Assembly: GCA_017478685.1 (NCBI GenBank)
Contig: JAFVDC010000006.1
Location: 1 to 8,873 of the forward strand
Origin: Bacteroidales bacterium
GTDB taxonomy: Bacteria > Bacteroidota > Bacteroidia > Bacteroidales > UBA932
Direction: 5' to 3'
DNA length: 8,873 bases
Every line of letters begins with the position of its first letter. Within the stretch, counting starts at the first letter, position 1. Under the pieces are notes generated by a model. The model searched no databases and was not told the DNA's origin. It saw only the letters and a program-made list of their open reading frames with translations. Of this stretch, positions 1 to 6,417 are shown piece after piece. A program made the translations under genes and the position numbers.

Positions 1-3000
1 CGCCACAGCATGGGGATGTTGTACTGGGTTTCCCAAGGGGCCTTCATGCAGTCAAAGAAAACGCCCTGCTGCTGGAAGGTAAGTTCATGAGGCTCAATTG
101 ATACAGGGGATGCCGCTGCCGCAGCCTTCTTCTCTCCGGACATGAGCACCTTCAGAACCTCGTTCTCTATGCTTTGGAGGGTGGCGGTTTTGGCAAAGCT
201 GGTCATGTCGGCCTGCAAGCCGTATTTCTTGTAAAGCTCCGTTGCAAGCCGAAGGGCGCTCAGGGAACTCATCCCGTAATAAAGGAGAGGCTCCGTGAGG
301 CCGAAGCCGTCAATGTGGGCGGTTTCGCGGATGATTCCGGCAATTTCCTCTTCAAGGATGTTGAAGGGGGCAGCGCTTTCCGCTCCGGCGGTCTTTGCGG
401 CGGGAACAGGCTTAGGAAGGGCCCTCCTGTCCACTTTCTGGTTCACGTTGAGCGGAATGGCGTCTATCTGCATTGTGACGGCGGGCACCATGTACGGGGG
501 CTTTCGCTCTGCGATGAATGCGTTAAGGGCATCGATGTCAATGGCGTCTTCGGCCACAATGTATGCGGCGATGAACTTCCCGCTGCCGCCTTCCTCGTCA
601 AAGGCCTGCACGGTGACGTCCTTGATGCCGGGGTACTCCCTAATAACGCCTTCAACTTCCTTTAGTTCAATGCGGAAGCCGCGGATTTTAACCTGGGAGT
701 CTTTTCGGCCGATGAACTCAATTTCGCCGTCCTGGCGGTAGCGTACAATGTCTCCGGTGCGGTAGGTGCGCCTGTAGTAAGGGTTTGCGCAGAAGGGGTT
801 GTCCAGAAAGGCTTCGGCCGTCTTTTCGGGCTTGCCAAGATAGCCGTCGCCAACTTGCTCTCCGGCGGTCCAGAGCTCTCCAATGGCTCCTGGAGGCAGC
901 TCTCGGCCGCTTTTTGATACAACGTAGGTGCGTATTCCGGGAAGGGCGCTGCCAATGGGGATGTTCTCTTCCACTTCCTTCACTTCCTTGCTTACGGTGT
1001 AACATAGGCTTTCGCTGGGGCCGTAGCAGTTGAAAAGCTTGTATTTGGGAAGTTCCAGCTTGGGCATCTTTTCGCCGCCGGTGAGAAGGGCATTAAGGCC
1101 TTTGCATTCAGGGAAACTTGTGAGGAACTGAACGGCCACCTGGGTAGTCATGAGAACGTGCGTGATGCCGGAATTCTCATAGTAATCCTTGAGGGCGGGG
1201 AGGTCCAGCCTTATTTCCTCGGGGACAATGTGGAGGGTGGCTCCTGGAGCCATGGTGTCCACAAGGTCTCCTACAAAGGCGTCAAAGCCGAAGCTGGCGT
1301 AGGCCGCAAGCTTGGAGTCTGCGGTAATGCCCACGTTATCGGCATTCCTCTGGCCATAGAGGGAAAGGCTCCGGTGGGGGAGCATGCAGCCCTTGGGCTG
1401 GCCTGTGGTGCCGCTGGTGTATAGAAGCGTGGCAAGATCGTCTTTTCCGGGCTTAGAGGAAGGTTTGCCTTCCGGGAGCCCTGCAATGTCGTCGGTCTTG
1501 AGGACCGGGCCTTCGTAGCCTTCAACGGTATGGCCGTCGGAGATAAGAAGGGCCGCGCTGGCGTCGTTAATCATATACTGGAGGCGCTCGGCGGGGTAGG
1601 AGGGGTCAAGGGGCTCATAAGCGCAGCCGGCCTTCATTACGCCAAGCGGGGCAAGGAGCATGTACTCATTGCGTCCCAGGATGATTGAAACCACCTTTCC
1701 GGTGCCCACGGTCTTTTCTATGTAGGCGGCAAGGTTGTCGGAGAGGCGGTCGGCCTCTGCGTAAGAATAAACCTTGTCTTTATAAACGACGGCGGCTTTG
1801 GTGGGGAATTTTGCGGCATTTTCCCTAAAAAGGTCCACTACCGTTTTATCCTCAAAGATGTTGTCTTTAGGTGTCTGGAAGCTCTCCAGGGCCTTTTTCT
1901 GGGTTTCACCGGCATACACAAGCTCTCCCACAGTATCTGCGGTGGCCATGGATTTCACAACTGCCTCAAAGCTTTCGGCAAAGCTCCTGATAATTTCCTC
2001 GGAGTACTGGTTGGGCCTATACCAGAACCTTATCTGGTAGGGGCCTTCGGCGGGGGTGAAGAATTCGGCCGAAAGGGAAATTCCCGGAGGATTGGTCCTG
2101 AGGTCTTCGCCTTCTATTTCAAGGTCTCCAAGCCTTAGGATGGGGTGGGTTTCCACCATCTGTCCCTGGAAGCCGAAGTTTATGCGGGTGGCAATTCCAA
2201 GGTCCTTGGCGCAGTCGGCAATTGAATAGAAGCCGCGGCTGCGGATTCCGCGGGTCTGGGCCAGGGCCCTCTCAAACACGTCTTTAAGGGGCGTTGCGGC
2301 GGGAGCATCCACAAACACGGGAATTGTGTGCACCTGCATTGAGATGCTCTTCATTCCGGGGCCTTTTCGGCCGTTCCAGATGGTTGTGAAAACGGCTTTT
2401 TCCTCTGCGTTCCATGCAGCAAGGGTAAGGCCGAAGGCGGTGGTGAAAAGCACGCTGTCTGCGTAACGATACTTGTCCAGGATTGGCTGCATGCCGTGCT
2501 TTGTGAGGCCAAGGTCCACTACAAGCTCCTTGTAAGGCTCATCCTGGCCGTATTTGTCCGGGATAATCTGGGACTCAAGATCTGCTGCGGCGCCAAACTC
2601 CTGTGCGTACCAGTTCTTAGCTTCGGCAAAGGCCTCGCTCTCCCTTTCGGCCTTTTCCTTAAGGGCTACATCCGCTCCCGAAAACGCCTCTTTTTCAAGA
2701 GCCACGCCGCCGTAAGCATCGGACAATGATTTCAGGAACAGAGGCACGGACGCTCCGTCAAACAGGATATGATGGATGTCAAAGTAGAAGTAGTTTCCCT
2801 CTGTGGTCTCATACAGCTCCATCCTCATAAGGGACTCTCCTTCCTTCAGGGGCATGGGGATTGCCAGCTGAGCACGGTCCAGGGCCGTTTTTACCGGAAT
2901 GTCCCAAGTGGGGGAGTCCGGCGTATCCATCTGCGGCTCCCCGGCGCTCATCACTATGCGTGAAGCCATGTAAGGATGGGCCGAAACCGTTTTCTGAAGC

Positions 3001-3137
3001 GCATCCCTAAGCGCATCCATCTTAACCTCACCGGGCAGTTTGAACAGCATTGCAAGCTGATAGTTGCCGTCAGTCTCATTCAGTCCTTGGCAAGACAGAT
3101 AAATACCCAGCTGGGCCTGAGAAAGTGGAGATATCAT
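1..3137 (-). CDS. Nonribosomal peptide synthetase, first module (C-A-T-C...), 3' end beyond left edge
   Basis: The reverse strand is open from an ATG at 3137 to the left edge, about 1045 residues without a stop. An in-frame TAG at 3168-3170 lies upstream, and this is the first ATG after it. Domains in order: a condensation domain (about 1-425) with the catalytic HHILFDG at residues 122-128 (HHxxxDG); an adenylation domain (about 427-910) with LLYTSGTTGQPKG at 571-583, the substrate-pocket FDAF (D619), NCYGPSE (703-709), YRTGD ending at D796, GRKDSQVKIRGFRIEL and NQKVDR with the catalytic Lys901; a carrier domain with YGMSSLSALRL, where Ser958 is the expected phosphopantetheine site; then LTFQQQG (1019-1025) and YNIP, the start of a second condensation domain. 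The enzyme would activate one amino acid as its adenylate, load it on the carrier and condense it in the cytoplasm. Pocket residues by alignment to GrsA from memory: D619, A620, G623, L685, G687, C704, C712, Y713, K901. I do not assign a substrate. No release or epimerisation domain, MbtH protein or phosphopantetheinyl transferase is visible. Confidence 0.96.
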   Translation of the reverse strand, partial: MISPLSQAQLGIYLSCQGLNETDGNYQLAMLFKLPGEVKMDALRDALQKTVSAHPYMASRIVMSAGEPQMDTPDSPTWDIPVKTALDRAQLAIPMPLKEGESLMRMELYETTEGNYFYFDIHHILFDGASVPLFLKSLSDAYGGVALEKEAFSGADVALKEKAERESEAFAEAKNWYAQEFGAAADLESQIIPDKYGQDEPYKELVVDLGLTKHGMQPILDKYRYADSVLFTTAFGLTLAAWNAEEKAVFTTIWNGRKGPGMKSISMQVHTIPVFVDAPAATPLKDVFERALAQTRGIRSRGFYSIADCAKDLGIATRINFGFQGQMVETHPILRLGDLEIEGEDLRTNPPGISLSAEFFTPAEGPYQIRFWYRPNQYSEEIIRSFAESFEAVVKSMATADTVGELVYAGETQKKALESFQTPKDNIFEDKTVVDLFRENAAKFPTKAAVVYKDKVYSYAEADRLSDNLAAYIEKTVGTGKVVSIILGRNEYMLLAPLGVMKAGCAYEPLDPSYPAERLQYMINDASAALLISDGHTVEGYEGPVLKTDDIAGLPEGKPSSKPGKDDLATLLYTSGTTGQPKGCMLPHRSLSLYGQRNADNVGITADSKLAAYASFGFDAFVGDLVDTMAPGATLHIVPEEIRLDLPALKDYYENSGITHVLMTTQVAVQFLTSFPECKGLNALLTGGEKMPKLELPKYKLFNCYGPSESLCYTVSKEVKEVEENIPIGSALPGIRTYVVSKSGRELPPGAIGELWTAGEQVGDGYLGKPEKTAEAFLDNPFCANPYYRRTYRTGDIVRYRQDGEIEFIGRKDSQVKIRGFRIELKEVEGVIREYPGIKDVTVQAFDEEGGSGKFIAAYIVAEDAIDIDALNAFIAERKPPYMVPAVTMQIDAIPLNVNQKVDRRALPKPVPAAKTAGAESAAPFNILEEEIAGIIRETAHIDGFGLTEPLLYYGMSSLSALRLATELYKKYGLQADMTSFAKTATLQSIENEVLKVLMSGEKKAAAAASPVSIEPHELTFQQQGVFFDCMKAPWETQYNIPMLW

Positions 3138-3158
3138 ATCCTGATTCTTTTTATCATG

Positions 3159-3192
3159 TAAATATAGCTATTTTTCTTTTGCATTGTAACAA
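3159..3192 (-). promoter_or_regulatory. Putative NRPS promoter (Bacteroidales type)
   Basis: On the reverse strand TATATTTA (3166 down to 3159) matches the -7 consensus TAnnTTTG except for the last base. A TTG (3192-3190) lies 23 bases upstream, slightly longer than usual for a -33 box. The implied transcript would have a leader of roughly 15 nt before the ATG at 3137. No Shine-Dalgarno sequence is evident, as is usual in this phylum. Confidence 0.4.
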
Positions 3193-3243
3193 GAATCCTC
3201 AGAATCAACCGCTTTCCCGCCAAATGTTCTTCGCCGATCCTTT

Positions 3244-3445
3244 GCGGTACTGAGCGTACACGTTTTGCTGCGTTTTTGCGTGCGTTGAGTCCCCAGCGGT
3301 ACTGAGCGTACACGTTTTGCCGTGTTTTTGCGTACGCTGAGTCCCCGGCGAAAACCTGCCTACAGGTGCAAAAATGGGGTGTTTTTGCACCGGACCCCGG
3401 CGAAAACCTGCTTACAGGTGCAAAAATGGGGTGTTTTTGCACCTG
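3244..3445. repeat. 52-bp tandem repeat array 1, four hairpin units
   Basis: Four head-to-tail units of exactly 52 bp, with starts in one phase at 3257, 3309, 3361 and 3413; the last is cut short after its hairpin at about 3445, and a partial tail (GCGGTACTGAGCG) precedes the first. Units 1 and 2 (type A) share a stem of ACTGAGCGTAC (3249-3259 and 3301-3311) with GTGCGTTGAGT (3280-3290) or GTACGCTGAGT (3332-3342). Units 3 and 4 (type B) share the perfect stem GGTGCAAAAA / TTTTTGCACC (3365-3374 with 3382-3391; 3417-3426 with 3434-3443) around a 7-nt TGGGGTG loop. In unit 4 the stem extends to 12 bp. Units 2 and 3 share the tail CCCCGGCGAAAACCTGC. There is no spacer, so it is not a CRISPR array. 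The T-run lies inside the stem, so a classical terminator is also unlikely. Together with the NRPS promoter this accounts for most of the gene-free stretch 3138-3483. Confidence 0.92.
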
Positions 3446-3465
3446 GATTATTTTTATTAATTTTG
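3436..3465 (+). promoter_or_regulatory. Putative promoter of the membrane-protein gene, -33 box inside a repeat
   Basis: TAATTTTG at 3458-3465 fits the -7 consensus TAnnTTTG exactly. The TTTG at 3436-3439, in the right arm of the last repeat hairpin, lies 18 bases upstream, close to normal -33 spacing. The ATG of the next gene follows 18 nt after the -7 box, giving a short leader. The repeat array may therefore contribute one promoter element. Confidence 0.45.
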
Positions 3466-3483
3466 TGGAAAATTGTATTTTCT

Positions 3484-4041
3484 ATGAAAACCAGATTTAG
3501 CAGCAAGTCGGATATATTCAACGTGGCCGTTACAATAATAGCGGCGGCAGTATCTGTGGTAATGGTCATCTACGGTGTGCTTACACTGGGTATCCGTGAA
3601 TCTTGGCCGGAACTTGTGCTCAACGTGTTCTACATTGCCAGCCTTGTGATGATGTGGATGTATTTTTGGGGCGGCCCCATCACCACCAAGCAGTTCAACT
3701 ATTGGTGCACCCTGAACATAGGCGCAACGGTGCTTCTCAGGGACATCCTGTTTGCTCCAAAGCTGGAGAGTTTTCCGGTTCACCTAATATGCCTCACGCT
3801 TTCCGTGGCGCTTCTTATCATGCTCACTTATTTCTATGCGCGGAAAGACTGGAAAACCTACTCCAAAGCCAACCTGTGGATGATTTGCATAGTGGATATG
3901 CTAATAGCGCTGCTCTATAACATCATCATACTGCGTGAGCCCGCCGACCAATACACCACCTATCTGATGGTGGAAATCTGGATACGTCCCACCATCACCT
4001 ACGGGCTGGTGGCCTGCTATGTGAAGGAAAAGGAAGACTAG
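3484..4041 (+). CDS. Small polytopic membrane protein of unknown function
   Basis: A protein of 185 residues starting MKTRFSSKSD. The frame is open further upstream to a GTG at 3322, but those 54 codons are simply a translation of the 52-bp repeats, so the ATG at 3484, directly behind a promoter-like sequence, is preferred. Hydrophobic segments lie at roughly residues 12-32, 41-63, 72-88, 98-118, 126-147 and perhaps 155-177, which suggests five or six inner-membrane helices with a short charged C-terminus (VKEKED). I recognise no catalytic motif or family. It has its own promoter candidate and converges with the following minus-strand gene. The NRPS gene is divergent from it, but a shared function cannot be inferred. 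Confidence 0.8.
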   Translation: MKTRFSSKSDIFNVAVTIIAAAVSVVMVIYGVLTLGIRESWPELVLNVFYIASLVMMWMYFWGGPITTKQFNYWCTLNIGATVLLRDILFAPKLESFPVHLICLTLSVALLIMLTYFYARKDWKTYSKANLWMICIVDMLIALLYNIIILREPADQYTTYLMVEIWIRPTITYGLVACYVKEKED

Positions 4042-4355
4042 TTTTCTTTAATGAAATAGGCCCTGACCTTGCTCTCTGTAATCAGGACGGATTCTTGATG
4101 GAAAAAGGTGCAGAGATCCTTTGCAATGGCATCCACAATACCTTTTTCCGGGTCCAGAAGGCAAAGGACCAGCGTTTTTTCCTGTACATAGTCACCATTT
4201 TCGTGGAAATAGCCGCCATCGGAAACGATATACGAGAACGCCACGTGGTAACTATGACACACAAACTTCATTATGTCCACGTACATCTTGGTGTCATACT
4301 TCTGCTGCTTCGTGAGGGCGTCGTTAAGTCCTACGCTGATGGTTATCTCTGTCAT
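4038..4355 (-). CDS. Small soluble protein, possibly DUF3574-like
   Basis: A protein of 105 residues, MTEITISVGLND to FIKEN, with no signal peptide or membrane helix and thus probably cytoplasmic. The order of features (an N-terminal strand with VGLND, a central GGYFHENGDYVQEKTLVLCLL, a C-terminal ESVLITESKVRAYF) recalls small single-domain proteins seen in gut bacteria and loosely DUF3574. This is from memory and tentative; no function is known to me. Its TAG stop (4040-4038) overlaps the TAG of the convergent membrane-protein gene (4039-4041) in a CTAG palindrome, so no terminator fits between them. It lies 106 nt downstream of the EamA gene on the same strand and has its own consensus promoter in that gap. 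Confidence 0.75.
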   Translation of the reverse strand: MTEITISVGLNDALTKQQKYDTKMYVDIMKFVCHSYHVAFSYIVSDGGYFHENGDYVQEKTLVLCLLDPEKGIVDAIAKDLCTFFHQESVLITESKVRAYFIKEN

Positions 4356-4423
4356 GGCTTGAAATATTTCTCAAAGATTGTTGTAGAAACTGTCCAGGAT
4401 ACGCAAGTTGGTTGTCTTTTTCG

Positions 4424-4455
4424 CAAAAATAGCATTTTTCGGTTGCACTGGCAAA
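4424..4455 (-). promoter_or_regulatory. Putative promoter of the 105-residue protein gene
   Basis: On the reverse strand TTTG (4455-4452) is followed after exactly 20 bases by TATTTTTG (4431-4424), a full match to the Bacteroidales -33/-7 layout. The expected leader to the ATG at 4355 is about 60 nt. The -33 box overlaps a short perfect inverted repeat, GCAAATA-GTTTT-TATTTGC (4451-4469), which also contains the stop codon of the transporter gene. Confidence 0.55.
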
Positions 4456-4461
4456 TAGTTT

Positions 4462-5361
4462 TTATTTGCGCCCCGGCTTCAAGATCATAAAAACAACGGC
4501 TCCTACGCATATGGCAACCCCGGCTGCCATTTTCAGCGTAAGGGGTTCTCTAAACAGCACGGTGCCAATGAGTATGGCGGTGAGGGGCTCGAAGACGCCA
4601 AGGATGGATGTCTTGGTGGGGCCGATATACCTAGACGACACCGCCAGCGTGAGCATTGAAATCATTGTGGGGACAACGGCCAGACCAAGGAGGTTTCCCC
4701 AGTCGGCGGGGGAGTCCACGCCTTCAAGGATGCTGCCGCCCTGGAAAAGCCGGATTATGAGGAACATTGCCGCCCCCGTCATGAGGGCATAGAGGGTGAG
4801 GGTGTGCTCCGACACCTTCTTTATTCGCCTGCTTCGGTTCACAATCACAAGGTATAATGCATAACTCAGCGCGGACATGATGGCAAGGATTATCCCCGGC
4901 AGCCTTATTTCGGCCCCGGCCGAAGGGGTGGATAGAAGGAGGATTCCGCCGAATGTGGCGATGATAGACAGCCAGGTTTGCCAGCTGGGGTAGAACCTGA
5001 GGACCACCATGATAAGTGCCGTGAACACCGGGTAGAGGTAAACCAGCGTGGTTGCAAGCCCGGAGGGGATGAACTCATAGGAAGTGAAAAGGAAAAGGCT
5101 GCTGCAGGCAAAGAGCACTCCAAGTATGCCCAGAAGGCCCAGCTCCCGCTTTTCAACTTTGAAGGCCTCGTGTCTGCATGCCATCCACGAGGCCAGTATT
5201 GCCGCCGACATTCCGTAACGGAAAAACAGCATCACAAGCACCGGAACGCCGCTTTCCAGCAGCGGTTTTGCAAAAAGCGGGTTGGTCCCGTAAGACACCC
5301 CCGCAACTAGGCCGGCCAGGAGTCCCGCCAGCCTTCTTCTCTTGATATCTTCTTCTGCCAC
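4462..5361 (-). CDS. EamA/DMT-family transporter
   Basis: A hydrophobic protein of 299 residues with about ten predicted helices arranged as two repeats (about 10-145 and 155-295), the layout and length of EamA-domain drug/metabolite transporters. The N-terminus MAEEDIKRRRLAGLL is basic before the first helix, and the first repeat has the typical SYGTNPLFAKPLLESG stretch. The C-terminal half contains RYIGPTKTSILGVFEPLTA and a final LKPGRK tail. The start is GTG (5361-5359): an in-frame TAA lies just upstream and the first internal ATG (residue 44) would remove the first helix. It would move a small metabolite across the inner membrane, with substrate unknown. A -7 box lies 19 nt upstream. Export of the NRPS product is conceivable but unsupported beyond proximity. 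Confidence 0.93.
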   Translation of the reverse strand: MAEEDIKRRRLAGLLAGLVAGVSYGTNPLFAKPLLESGVPVLVMLFFRYGMSAAILASWMACRHEAFKVEKRELGLLGILGVLFACSSLFLFTSYEFIPSGLATTLVYLYPVFTALIMVVLRFYPSWQTWLSIIATFGGILLLSTPSAGAEIRLPGIILAIMSALSYALYLVIVNRSRRIKKVSEHTLTLYALMTGAAMFLIIRLFQGGSILEGVDSPADWGNLLGLAVVPTMISMLTLAVSSRYIGPTKTSILGVFEPLTAILIGTVLFREPLTLKMAAGVAICVGAVVFMILKPGRK

Positions 5362-5380
5362 TTTACTTTAATTTGGGGCG

Positions 5381-5416
5381 CAAAGATACTGCTTTTTGTC
5401 TTTGCCAGGTGCAAAA
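5381..5416 (-). promoter_or_regulatory. Putative EamA promoter
   Basis: TATCTTTG (5388-5381 on the reverse strand) is an exact -7 match, 19 nt before the GTG start. The only -33 candidate is the TTTTG (5416-5412) in the left arm of a repeat hairpin, 23 bases away, which is longer than usual. The 18 bases at 5380-5397 are identical to those before the BASS transporter at 7300-7317. Confidence 0.6.
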
Positions 5417-5507
5417 TGTGGGTGTTTTTGCACCGGAGTCAGGTGAAAACGTGGTGCCAGGTGCAAAATAGGGGTATTTTTGCACCGGAGTCAGGGGAAG
5501 TACTGAC
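5404..5507. repeat. 52-bp tandem repeat array 2, two hairpin units
   Basis: Two head-to-tail units (5404-5455 and 5456-5507), again exactly 52 bp apart. Each has CCAGGTGCAAAA pairing with TTTTGCACCGG (core stems 5408-5416 with 5426-5434, and 5460-5468 with 5478-5486) around a G-rich loop. The hairpin and the following GGAGTCAGG-type tail are clearly related to the type B units of array 1. The second unit's tail AGTACTGAC resembles the type A tail GGTACTGAG. The array has the same orientation as array 1 and lies between divergent promoters, filling the first half of the 202-base gap between the EamA and kinase genes. Confidence 0.9.
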
Positions 5508-5532
5508 CCATCGCTGCCTGCGAAAAATTATG

Positions 5533-5540
5533 TATATTTG
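5533..5540 (+). promoter_or_regulatory. Putative promoter -7 box of the kinase gene
   Basis: TATATTTG is an exact TAnnTTTG match, 23 nt before the ATG at 5564, giving a leader of about 16 nt. No clear TTTG/TTG lies at the expected -33 position (about 5509-5514). It probably drives the kinase-phosphatase pair. Confidence 0.55.
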
Positions 5541-5563
5541 CATGATTTAAAATAGCAGGCATC

Positions 5564-6415
5564 ATGAACGATTACGAGCAAATTAATCTGGAAGATTACA
5601 CCCGGAGCGGAGAGGGCGGAACCGCCGTATCCTATACCCACAAAACGCGTAGCACGCTGGCAAAGCTCTACAATCCCGGCTTTGAGGCCGACAGAGCCAG
5701 GGCCGAATTCCTTACGGCCCGCACGGTCTTCGAAATGGGCATACCCACACCTGAGCCGTACCGCCTTGTGACGGACGGGGAAAGATTCGGCGCGGAATAT
5801 GAGCTGGTAAGGGGCAAGCGCTCCTTTACCCGCATTATCTCCGAGGAACCTTCCCGTCTGGAAGAGATTAGCCTCGCTTTTGCGGGTTGTGCCCGGAAAC
5901 TCCATTCCACACCCGCCGATACATCCCGCCTTCGGTCCTACAAGGAAGTCCTGACCCGGTTTTACAAAGAGAAGGACTTGGTGCCGGAGGCCTACAAGCA
6001 GCGCTCCCTGGCTTTCCTGGAAACGGTTCCCGATACACCCAACTGTCTTCACGGAGACCTCCAGATTGGAAATATCATTACAGACGGAGACCGCACGCTA
6101 TGGATTGACGTAGGGGAGTTCAGCTACGGGACTCCGGAGTGGGACATCGCCATCATGTGGATTATGGGTCAGAATATGGACGCCTCCCGCTCACAGGCCC
6201 TTTTCCACCTTACACCGGAGCAGATGAAAGACCACTGGAACTGTTTCCTGCCGGCCTATCTTGGTACCTCCGATCCCAAAGCTCTGGCGGATTATGTCCG
6301 TAGTCTTCTTCCTTACTATGCCGCAAAGGTGCCCTATGTATTTGACATGGCGTTCCACAGGCCCCTGCCGGAAATAAGCGTAGAAAGAATAGAAAAAATG
6401 CTTAGCGCATATTGA
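5564..6415 (+). CDS. Aminoglycoside phosphotransferase (APH)-like small-molecule kinase, TIGR02172-type
   Basis: A cytoplasmic protein of 283 residues with the APH/choline-kinase fold. A probable ATP-binding lysine is K34 in TLAKLYN. The catalytic loop is CLHGDLQIGNII (Brenner motif HGDxxxxN: H163, D165, N170). The metal-binding aspartate D182 is in LWIDVGEFSYGTPEWDI, the counterpart of DFG. The HGDLQIGN and ID-x-G-x-F-x-YG-x-P pattern recalls the TIGR02172 subfamily, whose substrates are not established to my knowledge, so an antibiotic-resistance role should not be assumed. The start follows a -7 box, and the upstream ATG at 5542 hits a stop after one codon. The gene ends 2 nt before the phosphatase gene, indicating a shared transcript. 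All key catalytic residues are present. Confidence 0.9.
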   Translation: MNDYEQINLEDYTRSGEGGTAVSYTHKTRSTLAKLYNPGFEADRARAEFLTARTVFEMGIPTPEPYRLVTDGERFGAEYELVRGKRSFTRIISEEPSRLEEISLAFAGCARKLHSTPADTSRLRSYKEVLTRFYKEKDLVPEAYKQRSLAFLETVPDTPNCLHGDLQIGNIITDGDRTLWIDVGEFSYGTPEWDIAIMWIMGQNMDASRSQALFHLTPEQMKDHWNCFLPAYLGTSDPKALADYVRSLLPYYAAKVPYVFDMAFHRPLPEISVERIEKMLSAY

Positions 6416-6417
6416 TT

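Noticed and set aside
174..741. Overlapping plus-strand open frames inside the NRPS region
   Set aside because: They are shadows of the minus-strand NRPS frame, which shows all the expected catalytic motifs without interruption.
3244..3347. Integron attC sites
   Set aside because: The imperfect palindromes lack the paired RYYYAAC and GTTRRRY core sites, and no integrase or cassette pattern is visible.
3134..3442. A 102-codon open frame on the minus strand rich in repeated HPIFAP/TPHFCTC-like peptides
   Set aside because: It is the translation of the 52-bp repeats running into the NRPS promoter, its stop overlaps the NRPS start, and its content follows the DNA repeat and not protein constraints.
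3244..3445. CRISPR array
   Set aside because: The units are contiguous with no variable spacers, and no cas gene is visible.
3415..3445. Intrinsic transcription terminator
   Set aside because: The T-run is part of the stem next to the loop and is not followed by a U-tract; the GC-rich part of the stem is at its base.
3322..3483. N-terminal extension of the membrane protein from a GTG at 3322
   Set aside because: The extra 54 residues come entirely from the repeat array and the AT-rich promoter region; the ATG at 3484 sits correctly behind a promoter-like sequence.
3457..3783. Minus-strand frame rich in His within the membrane-protein gene
   Set aside because: It is a shadow of the plus-strand gene and has no plausible start or homology signal.
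4451..4469. Inverted repeat GCAAATA-GTTTT-TATTTGC as a terminator of the EamA gene
   Set aside because: The stem is only 7 AT-rich base pairs, contains the stop codon and lacks a following T-tract on the minus strand; it overlaps a better promoter call.
5564..6415. Aminoglycoside resistance gene
   Set aside because: Only the general APH-like fold motifs are present, and the pattern fits a subfamily of unknown substrate; nothing points to antibiotic modification.
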